Source of the DNA: Ahaetulla prasina
Taxonomy: Eukaryota > Chordata > Lepidosauria > Squamata > Colubridae
Length of the DNA stretch: 64,000 bases
Reading direction: 5' to 3'
Assembly: GCF_028640845.1 (NCBI RefSeq)
Contig: NC_080546.1
Location: forward strand, 18,943,020-19,007,019
How positions within the stretch are numbered: the stretch's first letter is position 1; each line of letters begins with the position of its first letter. Shown piece after piece: positions 34,291 to 45,186 of this stretch. The notes beneath the pieces were generated by a model, which was not told where the DNA came from, made no database searches, and saw nothing but the letters and a program-made list of their open reading frames with translations. The position numbers and the translations under genes were made by a program.

Positions 34291-34627
34291 TCAGAACCCA
34301 TTTCCTTCATTGAGGGAACCACCTTTCTGGGTGTCTTCTGCCCAGACCTTCTCCAGATACTACAGTTTTGCAAAACACTCAGACTCAGCCAGTTGTCTCC
34401 TGTGTGCTTCTCTCTACCACAGGCTCGGTTAGCCGAAAGGTCAGCTATCAGCTCACATAGCAGTACACCCAGGCTTCAAAGCTAGTATTGACCATCATTT
34501 CCCCTTTTGTACAATAGCAATTGTACTTAGCAACTGAAAACTGCATGAACAGAACCAAGCAGCATTCTGGACAATAATATGGAAAAATACCCATTTCCCA
34601 GTTCATTCATTGTTCTAGGATTCTTTT

Positions 34628-35186
34628 TTTTTTTAAATAAATTTTTTTTATTTTTACATTCATATCCAACAACTCATCCAATGTACAGTCATATACAATT
34701 AGTCGGGCTTGCCCAGTCACCACCCCCTCCTTTTAACTCTCTTCCCTCTTCTATCACCTTCTACTTTCCAGACCTTCCTCTTCTTCTCTTATCTACATCC
34801 TCTCCTCCCTCCACCCTCCACCTTCCTCCTCCCTCTTCTACCCCTCTTCCTTCCTCTTCTCCCTCTTCTACCCCTCTTCTCCTCTTTCCTACCTCCTACT
34901 CTCTCCTCCTTTCTCCCTCCCGACCATTCTAAAATGGTAGCTGGACAGACCCAACCCTACATTAATTATATTTATACATCTTCAATAATCCCTGTACATT
35001 AACCATCACTCCATCCTCTACCCTCATCCCCCCCCAGTTCCCCTACACCCTACACCCCACCCACCCCCCGACTTCCCAGAACAAAATGCAGGGTATCAAA
35101 ACTACCAATCATAATCCAAAATAAATCTTAAATTATAATCTCTAGTCACTCCACACATAATCACTCTCTCAATTCCACTCTCCATC
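34628..35186 (-). mobile_element. L1 3' end forming the body of a U6/L1 chimera
   Basis: Minus-strand L1 3' UTR. Shared text with the L1 at 52640 includes CAAAATGCAGGGTATCAAAAC against CAAAATACAGGGTGTAACATC. The body is G/A-rich in sense and ends in an A-tail seen as the T-run at 34621-34635. It is joined directly at its 5' side to the U6 copy, and one pair of 19-bp target duplications encloses both parts. Confidence 0.88.
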
Positions 35187-35188
35187 AA

Positions 35189-35238
35189 AAAAATATGGAA
35201 GGCTTCACGAAGTTGCGTGTCATCTTTGCGCAGGGGCC

Positions 35239-35283
<45 letters not shown>

Positions 35284-35295
35284 TGAAGCGAGCAC
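35189..35295 (-). pseudogene. RNU6 (retrocopy): U6 snRNA retrocopy, 5' part of a U6/L1 chimeric insertion
   Basis: The minus strand reads a full-length, 107-nt U6 spliceosomal RNA from GTGCTCGCTTC to TCCATATTTTT, with about four substitutions from the vertebrate sequence as I know it. The invariant ACAGAG box and AGC triad are intact. It continues straight into L1 3' sequence at its T-run, and no snRNA promoter elements were evident upstream. Target duplications ATTGTTCTAGGATTCTTTT at 34609-34627 and 35297-35315 enclose U6 plus L1 as one insertion. This is the structure expected when the L1 machinery switches template from L1 RNA to U6 RNA during reverse transcription, a process known in mammals. 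It is not expected to be an expressed U6 gene. Confidence 0.95.
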
Positions 35296-35315
35296 AATTG
35301 TTCTAGGATTCTTTT

Positions 35316-36190
35316 CAACTTCTGAGCCTGGCCAAAAACCCTGGAATTCCACGGTGGCTCCCATCCAAGTATTAATTCTTCCAACCTTGCTTAGTGAAGC
35401 ACTGAAATTTACTGAAACGTTTATTTTAAACACAGCAAGCCACCATGACATAGTTGGGTGCAGGGAGGATATTTTTTGACATTGCTCCCCTATTTTAATT
35501 TTTCATAAACAGGCAACCACCTCCAAGGGTTTTTACTAAGTTTGAAGAATGTGGGAAGAACAAAACCAGCCTCAATCTCTTCCATGCTTCCTTTAAAAAT
35601 GCTCAGAGAGATGGAAAGTTAAAGATACCTCTCTCACGTATCCGTACTTGCAGAGTTCCTAATGACAATATCCGTTCCTCCAATTTTATGTTACTGAAGG
35701 CATGATTGCTGTTCACATTATTAATGTGGCCAAGAAGAAAATAGTTTATGTTTTGCACTGCAAAACTCCTTATGAAATATTCCCCGTTGCTCCTAGGCAT
35801 TTGCAATAAAAAGCACAGAGCTTCCTCCATGATTATAGTAGATCTTTTAAGCACTCTCATCTCAGAGAGAGTTCTACCAAACTCAACGGGGTGTACTTAA
35901 CAGCTCAGTTTGATTAGATTGTGGTGTTGATCTGCCTCTTCCTATATTTTATGTTTGTTTATCTTACCTTTTCCACTTCCTATTTCAGTGTAAAAAATCC
36001 ATTTGAAGTGCTTTAAAGTCTTTGGGAAAACTTAAACATTTTACTGTTATATAGTGGGGATAACGAAAGCAAATAAAAAAATACTGGCAGCGAGCAAATC
36101 CTTTTATGCTGCAAGCTGGTTTCCTGCTGAGTTAGTGGGTGCTGTTTGTTTTGATCAAGTAATTTAAATGATGCCTTAATTGGCTTTTTA
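35316..36190. other. unique sequence, nothing recognised
   Basis: No recognisable element or exon. Confidence 0.45.
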
Positions 36191-36199
36191 AAATATGTT

Positions 36200-36392
36200 T
36201 GTTATACTATTATTATTGGCAGCTCCTTGAGCACCATGTAATGATGGAAAGAGGAGATAGTAGATAGAAGTAGTAAGTTGACTTTGTATATAATATACAA
36301 ATGGATGAAGACTATTGCTTGACATAGTGTAAGCCGCCCTGAGTCTTCGGAGAAGGGCGGGATATAAATGCAAATAATAATAAAAAAAAGGT
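36200..36392 (+). mobile_element. L2-tailed SINE, 5'-truncated
   Basis: Matches the 3' half of the SINE at 45895-46172 (inverse): GTAAGTTGACTTTGTA, AAGACTATTGCTTGACATAG, then the hairpin CCGCCCTGAGTCTTCGGAG..AAGGGCGG and a short AATAATAAT tail. Confidence 0.82.
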
Positions 36393-36454
36393 AACTTTCT
36401 TGGTTATTGATTGATTGCCAATTGAATTGAGATGTTGGATTGTTGCTTCTAGAT

Positions 36455-36653
36455 CAGGGGTGGTGTTCACTTACCTTCACTACCAGTTTGCAAATGTGAG
36501 CACGCGTGCCACCTGTGAGCATGCACAGAGCCAACCATGCATGCACTGATCGTAAAAAATGGGATGTGATGACGTCAGGGCAGGTGGGCATAGCCTCCCG
36601 CAGCCACCGCTACTGGATAGAACCGGCTGATTATCGGCTGAATATTATCACTG
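36455..36653. mobile_element. hAT-type MITE
   Basis: A 199-bp element starting CAGGGGTGGTGTTCAC, with perfect 8-bp duplications TTCTAGAT at 36447-36454 and 36654-36661. It shares GCATGCACAGAGCC-type and AACCGGCTGA-type text with related MITEs at 48181 and 57189. Confidence 0.9.
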
Positions 36654-36661
36654 TTCTAGAT

Positions 36662-37537
36662 GCATATGGTGGAAAACTGATCAAAATTTCACCAAGAGAT
36701 GCTGAAGGATAGATAGGCAATAGAAACAATTTCTCAATTTTATTTATTTATTTTTTATTTTATTTTCTCAATTACTTTTACAAGTTATTTGAATACTTTA
36801 CATTTGTTATGTTCCTGTTCTTTTCCTGCCTCCCGAAGTAGTTCCGGAGCACTGTATAGGATTTAAAATAGCGGTATAACATCCATTATTAATAGCAGGT
36901 TCCACCTTTAATAAATATCACTGAATATATTTTCCCAGGAGAAATTAAGCAAAATGAATAGAGATTATTAATAGGGGATTTATTTATGGCTCTAACTTAA
37001 TGTGCAACATTTATATGCAATGCTATTGATAGTCCTGCTTTCATTAGAATAAGTACCATTTTCAAAAGTGTCTGAAACAGAAGTAAAGGAAACTGAGATT
37101 TTGTTAAGTTTCCTACACTCTGGAAATATAGGTAGTCCTTATTTAGTGACCTTTACTGGGACCAACAACTCAGTCGTTAACCCAAGTGAAAAGAGTGGCT
37201 GCACTTATGATTTTCATTTCTATTTCATCTATCTAATATGCTGAGCAGGTTTTCCCCTCTTTTTAAATATCATTTTAGATTATTAAATTACTATCTGAAA
37301 CCTGTAACTCCTAGAAACAAATGATGTGCATGCTTATTTCTGAGATGAATATTGATTTGTTTAAAAACATAATATTGGGGCAAAATGATAATTCAGAGAA
37401 TGCATGCAAAGGGGAACGTCTGGAAAAGGATAATGTCATAAATAATAAAAAAAAGCTAAAATTAAAATATGGGATCCTATGGCAGACCTTGGTTTTTATC
37501 CCCATTGATATATTAAGTAAATATTACTCAGAAGAAC
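36662..37537. other. unique sequence with a MITE scrap
   Basis: Mostly unrecognised AT-rich DNA. About 37130-37200 resembles the left part of the CAGGTAGTCCT MITE (ATAGGTAGTCCTTATTTAGTG). Confidence 0.45.
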
Positions 37538-37931
37538 TGTCAGGCTTCCAAGTAACATCCCCAAAAAAAGAAGACTCCAAGGCTAGAAGTTCCTCAAAGT
37601 TCCATTTTATTAGAGATGTCATATTGGCACACCTGGGAAAACCCGAAACTGAAAGCTTCTGGGTTTTCCCCACCCAAAAGAAAGTCCAAGCCTCTTCCCC
37701 TGCACCCACATGTCCATCACATGGTCCAATCAATGCACCATCCCAACTGAAGATGTCCCCAGTCACGCCACTCCAGGTGAAGGGCCGAATGTCCTTGACT
37801 CTCTGAGAAATGAATGTTATTTTGGCTAGATATCCCTGCAACTCTATGCAATTCCCCCCTCCCAGTTTCCCACAGCACTAAATGTGGCAGCCCTGACGAT
37901 CCAGAGAAAAAGATGGCCTCCAGGGCTGACA
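37538..37931 (-). mobile_element. solo LTR with 5-bp target duplication
   Basis: A 394-bp element with TGTCAG..CTGACA ends, flanked by AGAAC at 37533-37537 and 37932-37936. On the minus strand an AATAAA signal lies near 37603, which fixes the orientation. No internal genes remain, so recombination between two LTRs probably removed the body. The family differs from the TGTTGTG LTRs. A 5-bp duplication fits Ty3/Gypsy-like or some endogenous retroviral integrases. Confidence 0.9.
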
Positions 37932-38038
37932 AGAACATCTGCTATTACTTCCATTCTTCCTGAGCTACACAAGGTACTTTGGTCTCAGGGTATGAGAAGT
38001 TCTACATTGTATATCAGAACTAATATATTTAATACTTT

Positions 38039-38563
38039 TGTCGTGTCCCACTCCTCCGCTGACGGCCGGGTCAGGGAAATCCGAATCAGGCGTGCCTCTG
38101 CAGCTCTGCCAAAGTCCTAGCAAAGTTCTCAGGGCAGGCAGGAGACCAGAAAGTGACTTCAGCAAGATATGTTTAGACTTTGCCTGACTCAGAGTATGCC
38201 AGAAAGCAGGTCCTTTATATAGGCTTTATATAGGCTCTATGACTCAGCACTTATCCAGGCCTGCCCCTCCCTTCCTTCTGTTGCCTCCGTCTATCAAGTC
38301 TTCTGACGCGAGGGTCACTCCAGTCTGCAGCTGTTGGCAATTGACCTCCCTCAGGCTCACATGCTGTGGAGGAGGGGGAGCGGTCTAGTTGCTCCGTTTG
38401 CCTGGGCATGGAGCCAGAGCTGGGGGCTGGAGATACTTCCTCCTCTTCAGCCTGTCTGGGCATGGAGCCAGGGCTGGGGCCGGGAGGCATACTAGGACAT
38501 TCCTCCATGTTCGGAAGCAGATAAGAAGGCCCCGGTTGTGGTGAGATCGGATGAGACACAACA
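38039..38563 (-). mobile_element. solo LTR (TGTTGTG family) with U3 open frame
   Basis: A 525-bp element, TGTTGTGTCTC..GACACGACA on the minus strand, with perfect 5-bp duplications ACTTT (38034-38038 and 38564-38568). The promoter-like TATATAAAG lies near 38216-38224. From the second base of the LTR a frame stays open for about 104 codons, to about 38251. It is Pro/Ser/Glu-rich with repeated Gly-Ser-Met-Pro-Arg-Gln units and ends in Arg-Arg-Arg-Gln-Gln-Lys-Glu-Gly. The frame lies upstream of the TATA box, so in U3. Confidence 0.92.
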
Positions 38564-38568
38564 ACTTT

Positions 38569-39200
38569 CTACAGTACAGATATGCAAAACAGAACTTAGA
38601 AGAATGTTATTATATCAGCATATATCATACTCTCTGTAATTTATATAGCACAAGTAATATATAATGGGAAAGTTACCATAAGGTTCATTTTGATCTGTTT
38701 TTTTCTTGCCTGTCAACTGCATGTCAACTGCATAGCATATATACATTTTAATTTACTCAGTTTTATAATTCATGTATTCATTCTTCGGTAACCTAAGTTC
38801 CTGCTTGCAAAGTACAAAATAGAACATCAGCATTAATGATCTAACCGGAAGATTGAACAATAAACTGGTAGATTATAAAAACAAATGTTGGTCAACAATG
38901 CATTTTTTTGACGAAAAAAACACACATTGAAATATAGTGCATTTGGATGGCTTAAGAAGCAGCATAAAAATAGTAAATGATACCAAAGTAAGTTTTAAAA
39001 TTTAATATCAAATTTAATAAATTTTATTAAGCTATACTTGCTTTGTGAGTCGTATGGATCTTTGTAGCTTATGTAAAGCTATTAAGCAAGGAACTGGGGA
39101 CTGGTAAACTGGGTACATGGACATATATCATTCATTTTATTTGAGACTTAACGACTTATAAGAGTGGGAACAGAGGCTTTTCTGTCTGAGATGACATGTC
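38569..39200. other. unique AT-rich sequence, nothing recognised
   Basis: No recognisable element or exon. Confidence 0.45.
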
Positions 39201-39208
39201 CTTTAGAA

Positions 39209-39343
39209 TAGGGGTCTCCAACCTTGGCAACTTTAAGACTTGTGGACTTCAACTCCCAGAGTTCCTCAGCCAGCAAGACTAGCTGAGGAACTCTGAGAGT
39301 TGAAGTCCACAAGTCTTAAAGTTGCCAAGGTTGGAGATCCCTG
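39209..39343. mobile_element. hAT-type MITE (family A)
   Basis: A 135-bp palindrome, TAGGGGTCTCCAACCTTGG to CCAAGGTTGGAGATCCCTG, with perfect duplications CTTTAGAA at 39201-39208 and 39344-39351. Confidence 0.93.
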
Positions 39344-39652
39344 CTTTAGAAACTACAGTATATGGCATTAAGGTAAATGCTCAATTCTTTCATTCTTTTC
39401 CCACCATGAATTTTAAATAAGAAGTTTTAGAACTTTCTAATGAATATGGATATTTTCCTCTCCGCAGAGAAACTTTGTGGAGATTATGGCAACCAAGTCT
39501 TTGAATCCAAGTCTAGCAGGACTTTGCATTAAACTATGAGGCTGCTAATTACTCAGTTGCGTTATAGATCCAAAGCTATCTTTTATTGAGCAAAGGGAAG
39601 ACTTGGTGGCTCATCGTTTTGAAGAGCTCTAGCATCTCTAAAGTGGCTAGGT

Positions 39653-40535
39653 CCATGATGGTGAACCTATGGCATGTGTGACACAGGTGGCACACAGCCT
39701 TCTCTGTGGGCACACCAGCCGTCGCCCCAGCCCAGCTCCACCGCACATGTGCAGACACCTCCAGCCCGCCAGCTGGTCTTCGGGTCTCTGCCGCACATGC
39801 GTGGGGGGGACGCATGTGCAGGGGGCACTCAATTGCATTTTGGGGGTTCGCGCATGTGCGCAGGGCCCTCCATGCCCCATTTTGTTGTGACTCCAGCCCC
39901 CGAACCTGGCCCCATGCCCGGCAGTGACTTGGAGCCGGGCCTTCTGCCAGAAAGTGACTTGGTCAGTGAGGGGGAAGGGCCGTCAGGATTTACCTCAGGA
40001 GCACCGGCTTTCCTGGCTCAGCTCCAGGAGCCAGAAGCAGGCCAGGTGGAAGAAATAATGAGGCCTAGGAAGTGCTGAGTCATGGAGCCACACCCCACAG
40101 GATATAAAAGGCAGTGAGAACTGGTGTGTCTCTTTGTAACAGGCAAATCCACTGATTGACTAGAGCTGAAGTTTGTGACTCACCAGCGTCATGGAAAATA
40201 ACGAGGGCTCTTGGCAGACGCTGGCTCTTTTGTCGCCAGAGCTGATAGTACCGGCTAATTAAGCCATAATTCGGATGGAGGCGGAGGAGGACAGAACACA
40301 ATTTGGGCCTGGAAGGCTTCCTGCACCAATCTAGAAGCCAAAACGGGGGGCTTGCTGCCCCCCCCGTGCCCTGTTTTGGGCCTGGAAGGCCTCATGCACC
40401 AACCTAGAAGCCAAAAATGGGCCGGGGGGTGGGGAGCATACGTGGGGCAGGGCGCCTGCATGGGAGCAGAGTGCATACATGGGGGGTTCTCCCATGCAAT
40501 TTGAGCACTGGCATGAAAAAGGTTCACCATCACTG
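39653..40535. mobile_element. hAT-type MITE (family CAGTGATGGTGAACCT) hosting an LTR
   Basis: Ends CCATGATGGTGAACCTATGG and AAAGGTTCACCATCACTG, with 8-bp duplications GGCTAGGT at 39645-39652 and 40536-40543. Removing the nested LTR leaves about 460 bp of MITE. Its body has two copies of a TTTTGGGCCTGGAAGGC unit. Non-coding. Confidence 0.88.
39883..40300 (+). mobile_element. solo LTR nested in the hAT MITE
   Basis: A 418-bp insert, TGTTGTGACTCC..CAGAACACA, flanked by ATTT (39879-39882 and 40301-40304; a longer, imperfect 5-bp duplication is possible). A TATA box (GGATATAAAAGG) sits near 40100. The frame from base 2 of the LTR is open for 65 codons to 40078, upstream of the TATA, with the Pro-Gly-Pro-Met-Pro-Gly motif also found at 10905-11292. 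The internal MITE unit near 40372 supports the inferred empty site. Confidence 0.82.
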
Positions 40536-40543
40536 GGCTAGGT

Positions 40544-41842
40544 TGAACATTTTGGAATGTGATTAGAAAGTGAGTTTGGCTAGATTACTGTCCTTATTAA
40601 AGGCTCCACTGCTGCTGAGAACTCCACTGTTGCTTTCCTTGATGCCTGTCACTCAAACCCATTAGAGACCATTGTTTTATGGTCTCCTGGCAAGGAACTG
40701 ACATTCAGAGTTCTTATGGGTAATCTTCCATTCTCCACTCACCAGTCTTTCATTGTCCACAGTGGTCATCGTCTCTGCTCATTCACAGACATGCCTTCAA
40801 TCAGTTACAACTGACTTTGGAAGCCCTGAGGTGTTCCAGAGACTGGCAGGGCCTTGCCCATAAATACAACAGTTGATGGCAATCATTCAAATAGCTGTTA
40901 CATAAATTTGGCAGAGTAGTGGAATATATCACTACTTTTCCCTTTCTCAATTGATTTTTTTTTTCCAATAGGCAGGCTTTGAAAGTTACTCAGAACAATA
41001 TAAATTCTAAAACTCTGATAACTTTCTCTGTATTCTGCATTCAGCATCTGAGCAATCATGCCGACCTTTCTTAGAACTTTTTAGTCCTAGGAATAAAAGA
41101 ATGCCATTCTGATACATTGAAAGCCAGTGAGTCAATTGCTATTGCAAGAAAAGGTATAAGTTATATTCCGCTATGGTGCATTTGTCATTTTCCGTTACGG
41201 GCTTTCAGCATTGCACATTGATTGGTTTTACCTTCCTGGCTTAAAGACACAAAAGAAAATGAAAAAAAAAATCTTCAGAGAGAAAAAATTTACAAGAAAG
41301 GGGACAGCAAGAAAATGACAGCTGACGATATGGGATGCTAGTGATTGCATATTTTCAATGGAATTTTAAATTCCTAATAGAAAATTAAATATTTCTGTAC
41401 GCCAGAAATATTAAAATCAAAATCAGACTACTGCTCTAGGTAAGTCTGGGACTTACAAAAATACATACCACTAATAGTGGTATTCATTCATTCATTGCCT
41501 TATTTGTAAGTCACCCATTCCCAGGTGCGCTAAATGGCTAACAGTCTAAACATAGAAAATAAAATGCTCCAGAAAACCTCAACTACATTTAAGTGTTTTG
41601 TTATTTTAAAGCAACAAGTAAAAATGTTGCCGGCTAGCAACTCACCCTCCAACCTAACAACATGTTCCTCCTCTCAAGATGGAACAGGTAGATCCTCAAA
41701 ATTTAAGAGAGATGAGGCTCATCAAATTCCTACCAGGAGATAATTACAAAGAGTGAGGGCAGCAACTGAAAAAACCCATCCTCAGTTCCCATCTGGTAGC
41801 AGTCATAGAGACAAGTCCTATGGGAGAAAAAGGTGATTATAT
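40544..41842. other. unique sequence, nothing recognised
   Basis: No recognisable element. Short frames (for example 41534-41743) carry no recognised similarity. Confidence 0.45.
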
Positions 41843-41975
<133 letters not shown>

Positions 41976-42475
41976 TTTTTTTATTGGCCAAGTGTGATTG
42001 GACACACAAGGAATTTGTCTTGGTGCATATGCTCTCAGTGTACATAAAAGAAAAGATATGTTCATCAAGAATCATAAGGTACAATACTTAATAATAGACG
42101 TAGGGTACAAATAAGCAATCAGAAAACAATCAATATCAATATAAACTAAGGATACATGCAACAAAGTTACAGTCCTAAGTGGAAGGAATTGGGTGATGGG
42201 AATGATGAGATTAATAGTAGTGCAGACTTAGTAAATAGTTTGACAGTGTTGAGGGAATTATTTGTTTAGCAGAGTGATGGTGTTCGGGAAAAAACTGTTC
42301 TCGTGCCTAGTTGTTCTGGTGTGCAGTGCTCTATGGGGTCATTTTGAGGGTAGGAGTTGAAACAAGAGTTTATGTCCAGAATGTGAGGGGTCTGTAAATA
42401 TTTTCACAGCCCTCTTTTTGACTCGTACAGTATACAGGTCCTCAATGCAAGGCAGGTTGGTAGCCATTGTTTTTT
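41976..42475 (-). mobile_element. CR1/L2-group LINE 3' end (Snake1-like)
   Basis: Minus-strand tail and 3' UTR as at 15029-15465, continuing into the end of the coding region (plus-strand text TGGGGTCATTTTGAGGGTAG, GTACAGTATACAGGTCC), homologous to 22860-22990 on the plus strand. Confidence 0.88.
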
Positions 42476-43289
42476 GATATGATTGAATGGGAAAATGTCC
42501 TCAGGTAAAAGTAGTCTCTGAGATCATTGACCTTCTAGAAGCCATATAAGGTCGCATCATTCAAAGAGAACTGATTGCTGCATGGATTTTGCCTCTTATC
42601 ACTTTATGGAAGGCCTTAACCAACCATGAGGTGCAGGAATTCCAATGGGCCCCTATTATAATGGGCTCTGAGAATAACAGTAAAAGGGGAAGAACAACAG
42701 CAGCCTAGACCACAATCTGATAAACAAAATTTTAATCCAAAGCAGGAATGGGGGAGCAATCTCATAATTAATCTATCCCAGTTCTCTGGAATATAAAATA
42801 GAAGAGGAGGGAAAGCATTCTCATACTTTCAAACTTTTTTTTTACCGTAACCTTACAATAAATATAGTACTCATGATTCTGGTTTGGACCAGAACTATCT
42901 ACTTTACCTCAAAAGGCTGAGAATAAGCTGTAAGAACCTTTATCTCAATCATCAAACTCTAAATAAGGTCCTTCTTATTTGTATTAGTATTCAGTATTTC
43001 AGTATCTTATTGTAGGTTCCATTTCTTTTCCATGGAATGTTGAGTTGGAGCAAAGAAAGCTATGCTAACTTTCATGAATATTGAATTAATGTAATGCTAA
43101 GCATTTGCTACTTGATGCCCAAAAGTTCTTATTCCTTAATAAATAATTTAGCTACTGCTGAATATACAAACAGCACTTTTGACTATGTAAGATAACTAAT
43201 AAATTCAGAGTTGCTAGTTAAATCTAAAACCACCTTCATTCCCCTCCCCTCCTTTTTCTGGGGGGAAGGGTGTTTAAGAAAAACATTCT
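42476..43289. other. unique sequence, nothing recognised
   Basis: No recognisable element or exon. Confidence 0.45.
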
Positions 43290-44200
43290 AAGTAAACTGT
43301 GTATTTACCTTCATTTTTCCATCATCTATTCTCAGATTACCTGTCCCATTAACTTGATTGCAGATTACATGTAGGCACATTGAGCCGGCAAAACTGCCAC
43401 ACTAGCACAGCAGGTCTTGGCCAATGCATAAGCAATTAGGCACAGAAATGATCATAATTGAATATTTCAACACTTTCTCCAGCTACAGCTGACAAACCCC
43501 TTGCTAATTTATCTTTCTCTTTCCTTTCTGGAGAAATAATCAATAGCTATAGCATCAGAGAGAGCTTAATTTGGCAGCTGGAAAACCCAGATGCCAGAGC
43601 CCGAGGTTCACCTATTCACTTTGGAAATACATATTTCTGGATGGCTTCCTGCAATCGGATTTCAGTGATCCATCTTGGCACCATTACACAAGTTTTTCTT
43701 TGCTAAGATCCTGGTTTTCCTTTTCCAAATTAGGCAGATGTCCAAGATTGTAAATCTTTGGGAGGAAGGGGAAGGGGGAGGGGCTGAAATTAGGAAAAAT
43801 ATTAAGACTGCAAAGTCATTTATAAAGAAAACTAGTTACATGTGTAACTTTTAGCTAATCAACATGAGGATTATAATTATTTTAGTTCAGAAATGTTCAT
43901 GTTATACAAAAGAAACTAATCCAACCTTTGGCAGACTTACTTCTCTTATTAAAAGAGTACTTTGTGCAATAGTTTCCGTTAATTTCGCACGACTCAATAA
44001 TGAAGAAAATCAAGACTGACTTCACTCCTCTCTGTATCTGGAGCATACAGGTTGCACAGTGTATCTGTGCTTGAATATGTTATTACTCTTGCTAATTAAT
44101 CCATTTGCAAAGGGAAATTATGATTGGCATTTACCCTTAAAATTAAGTGCCAATTAAACATAATACAATCTTCAAATTTGTAAAGTAGAAACTGATTTTG
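43290..44200. other. unique stretch, candidate conserved non-coding DNA
   Basis: Repeat-free for about 900 bp, with homeodomain-type TAATTA or ATTA cores clustered at 44085-44165 (CTAATTAATCC, GTGCCAATTAAAC). The look is that of developmental non-coding elements, but conservation cannot be judged from a single sequence. Confidence 0.25.
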
Positions 44201-44315
44201 TCTGCTCTAGGTAGAAAGCTAAACTGCAGATGCTTTGCTCCAGCAGGTTCTTATTGTTCTAGTCGCCCAGTGTGTCAACCCTGGAGCCATCTTTGAGCGT
44301 CTTCAGGGTTGGTGG

Positions 44316-44676
44316 GATGCAGTGGCTCACTGGCTAAAATGCTGAGCTTGTCGATCGAAAGATTGGCAGTTCAGAGGCTCAAATCCCTAGTGCCGCGTAA
44401 CAGTGTGAGCTCCAGTTACTTGTCCCAGCTTCTCCAGCCTAGCAGTTCGAAAGCACGTAAAAAATGCAAGTAGAAAAATAGGGACCACCTTTGGTGGGAA
44501 GGTAACAGCATTCTGTGTGCCTTTGGCGTTTAGTCATACAGGCCACATGACCACAGAGACGTCTTCGGACAGCGCTGGCTCTTTGGCTTTGAAATGGAGA
44601 TGAGCACCGCCCCCTAGAGTCAGGATCGACTAGCACATATGTGCAAGGGGAACCTTTACTTTTACCTTTAATCCCT
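44316..44676 (+). mobile_element. Sauria-type SINE (tRNA head, Bov-B-like tail)
   Basis: Plus strand: head with GTGGCTCACTGGCTAAAATG and B-box-like GAGGCTCAAATCCCTAG, core with CAGGCCACATGACCAC, tail CTAGAGTCAGGATCGACTAG and GGGGAACCTTTACTTTTACC. No clear target duplication was found. Confidence 0.9.
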
Positions 44677-44879
44677 CCAATATACTATTCCATTATGTGC
44701 CATAGATCTTTCCTTCCAAAAGAGAATACATATTAGAGATTCCATCCTTTAGTTGAATGCCATTATAATTGAACATCTCTCAGATTATTTGGAAGTGCTT
44801 CAGGTGCTATGTAGAATTCAATACGTCTCTATTGTTTAATAAAACACCTTTTTCACTGTGAAAATCCAGAAGAACACAA

Positions 44880-45115
44880 AACTGCTCCCTCTTAATGAGT
44901 GGGTGGTTCAAGGAAATTGCATTGCAGCTGAAGAAGCTTCTTGGATGAGAAGTGAAACGCCTTCAAAGAAAAACCAGAAAGTCCAGTTGCCTCTTGAAAA
45001 AAAGCACCTTTGGGACAACCATGACCTGCATGACTGAGAATCTCCATAGACAATTGCATCTTCTCTTTCCATTTGTTTGGTGTACATTAATAAACATCTG
45101 AGAGGTGTTCTGTGC
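44880..45115 (+). mobile_element. retroelement fragment with a CTGAAGAAG..GAAACG hairpin
   Basis: Contains CTGAAGAAGCTTCTTGGATG, AGAAGTGAAACGCC and CCAGTTGCCTCTTGAAAAAA, then GGGACAACCATGACCTGC, a block I recognise as a widely dispersed vertebrate retroelement end, probably Penelope-like. No coding sequence. Confidence 0.5.
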
Positions 45116-45186
45116 ATTTGAAATCAAAAGTGCTACTTCTGAATCATTTCCATTTTTCAAAATGTGCAGAGTTCTACATTCTACAT

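Noticed and set aside
35189..35295. Functional U6 gene
   Set aside because: The copy is enclosed with L1 sequence by one target duplication, fused to L1 at its 3' end, and no promoter elements were evident upstream, so it is a retrocopy.
39466..39538. Possible exon after TTTTCCTCTCCGCAG with a 23-codon open frame
   Set aside because: Good acceptor, but no partner exon, no recognised peptide and no clear poly-A site. Sixteen kb from the supported exon.
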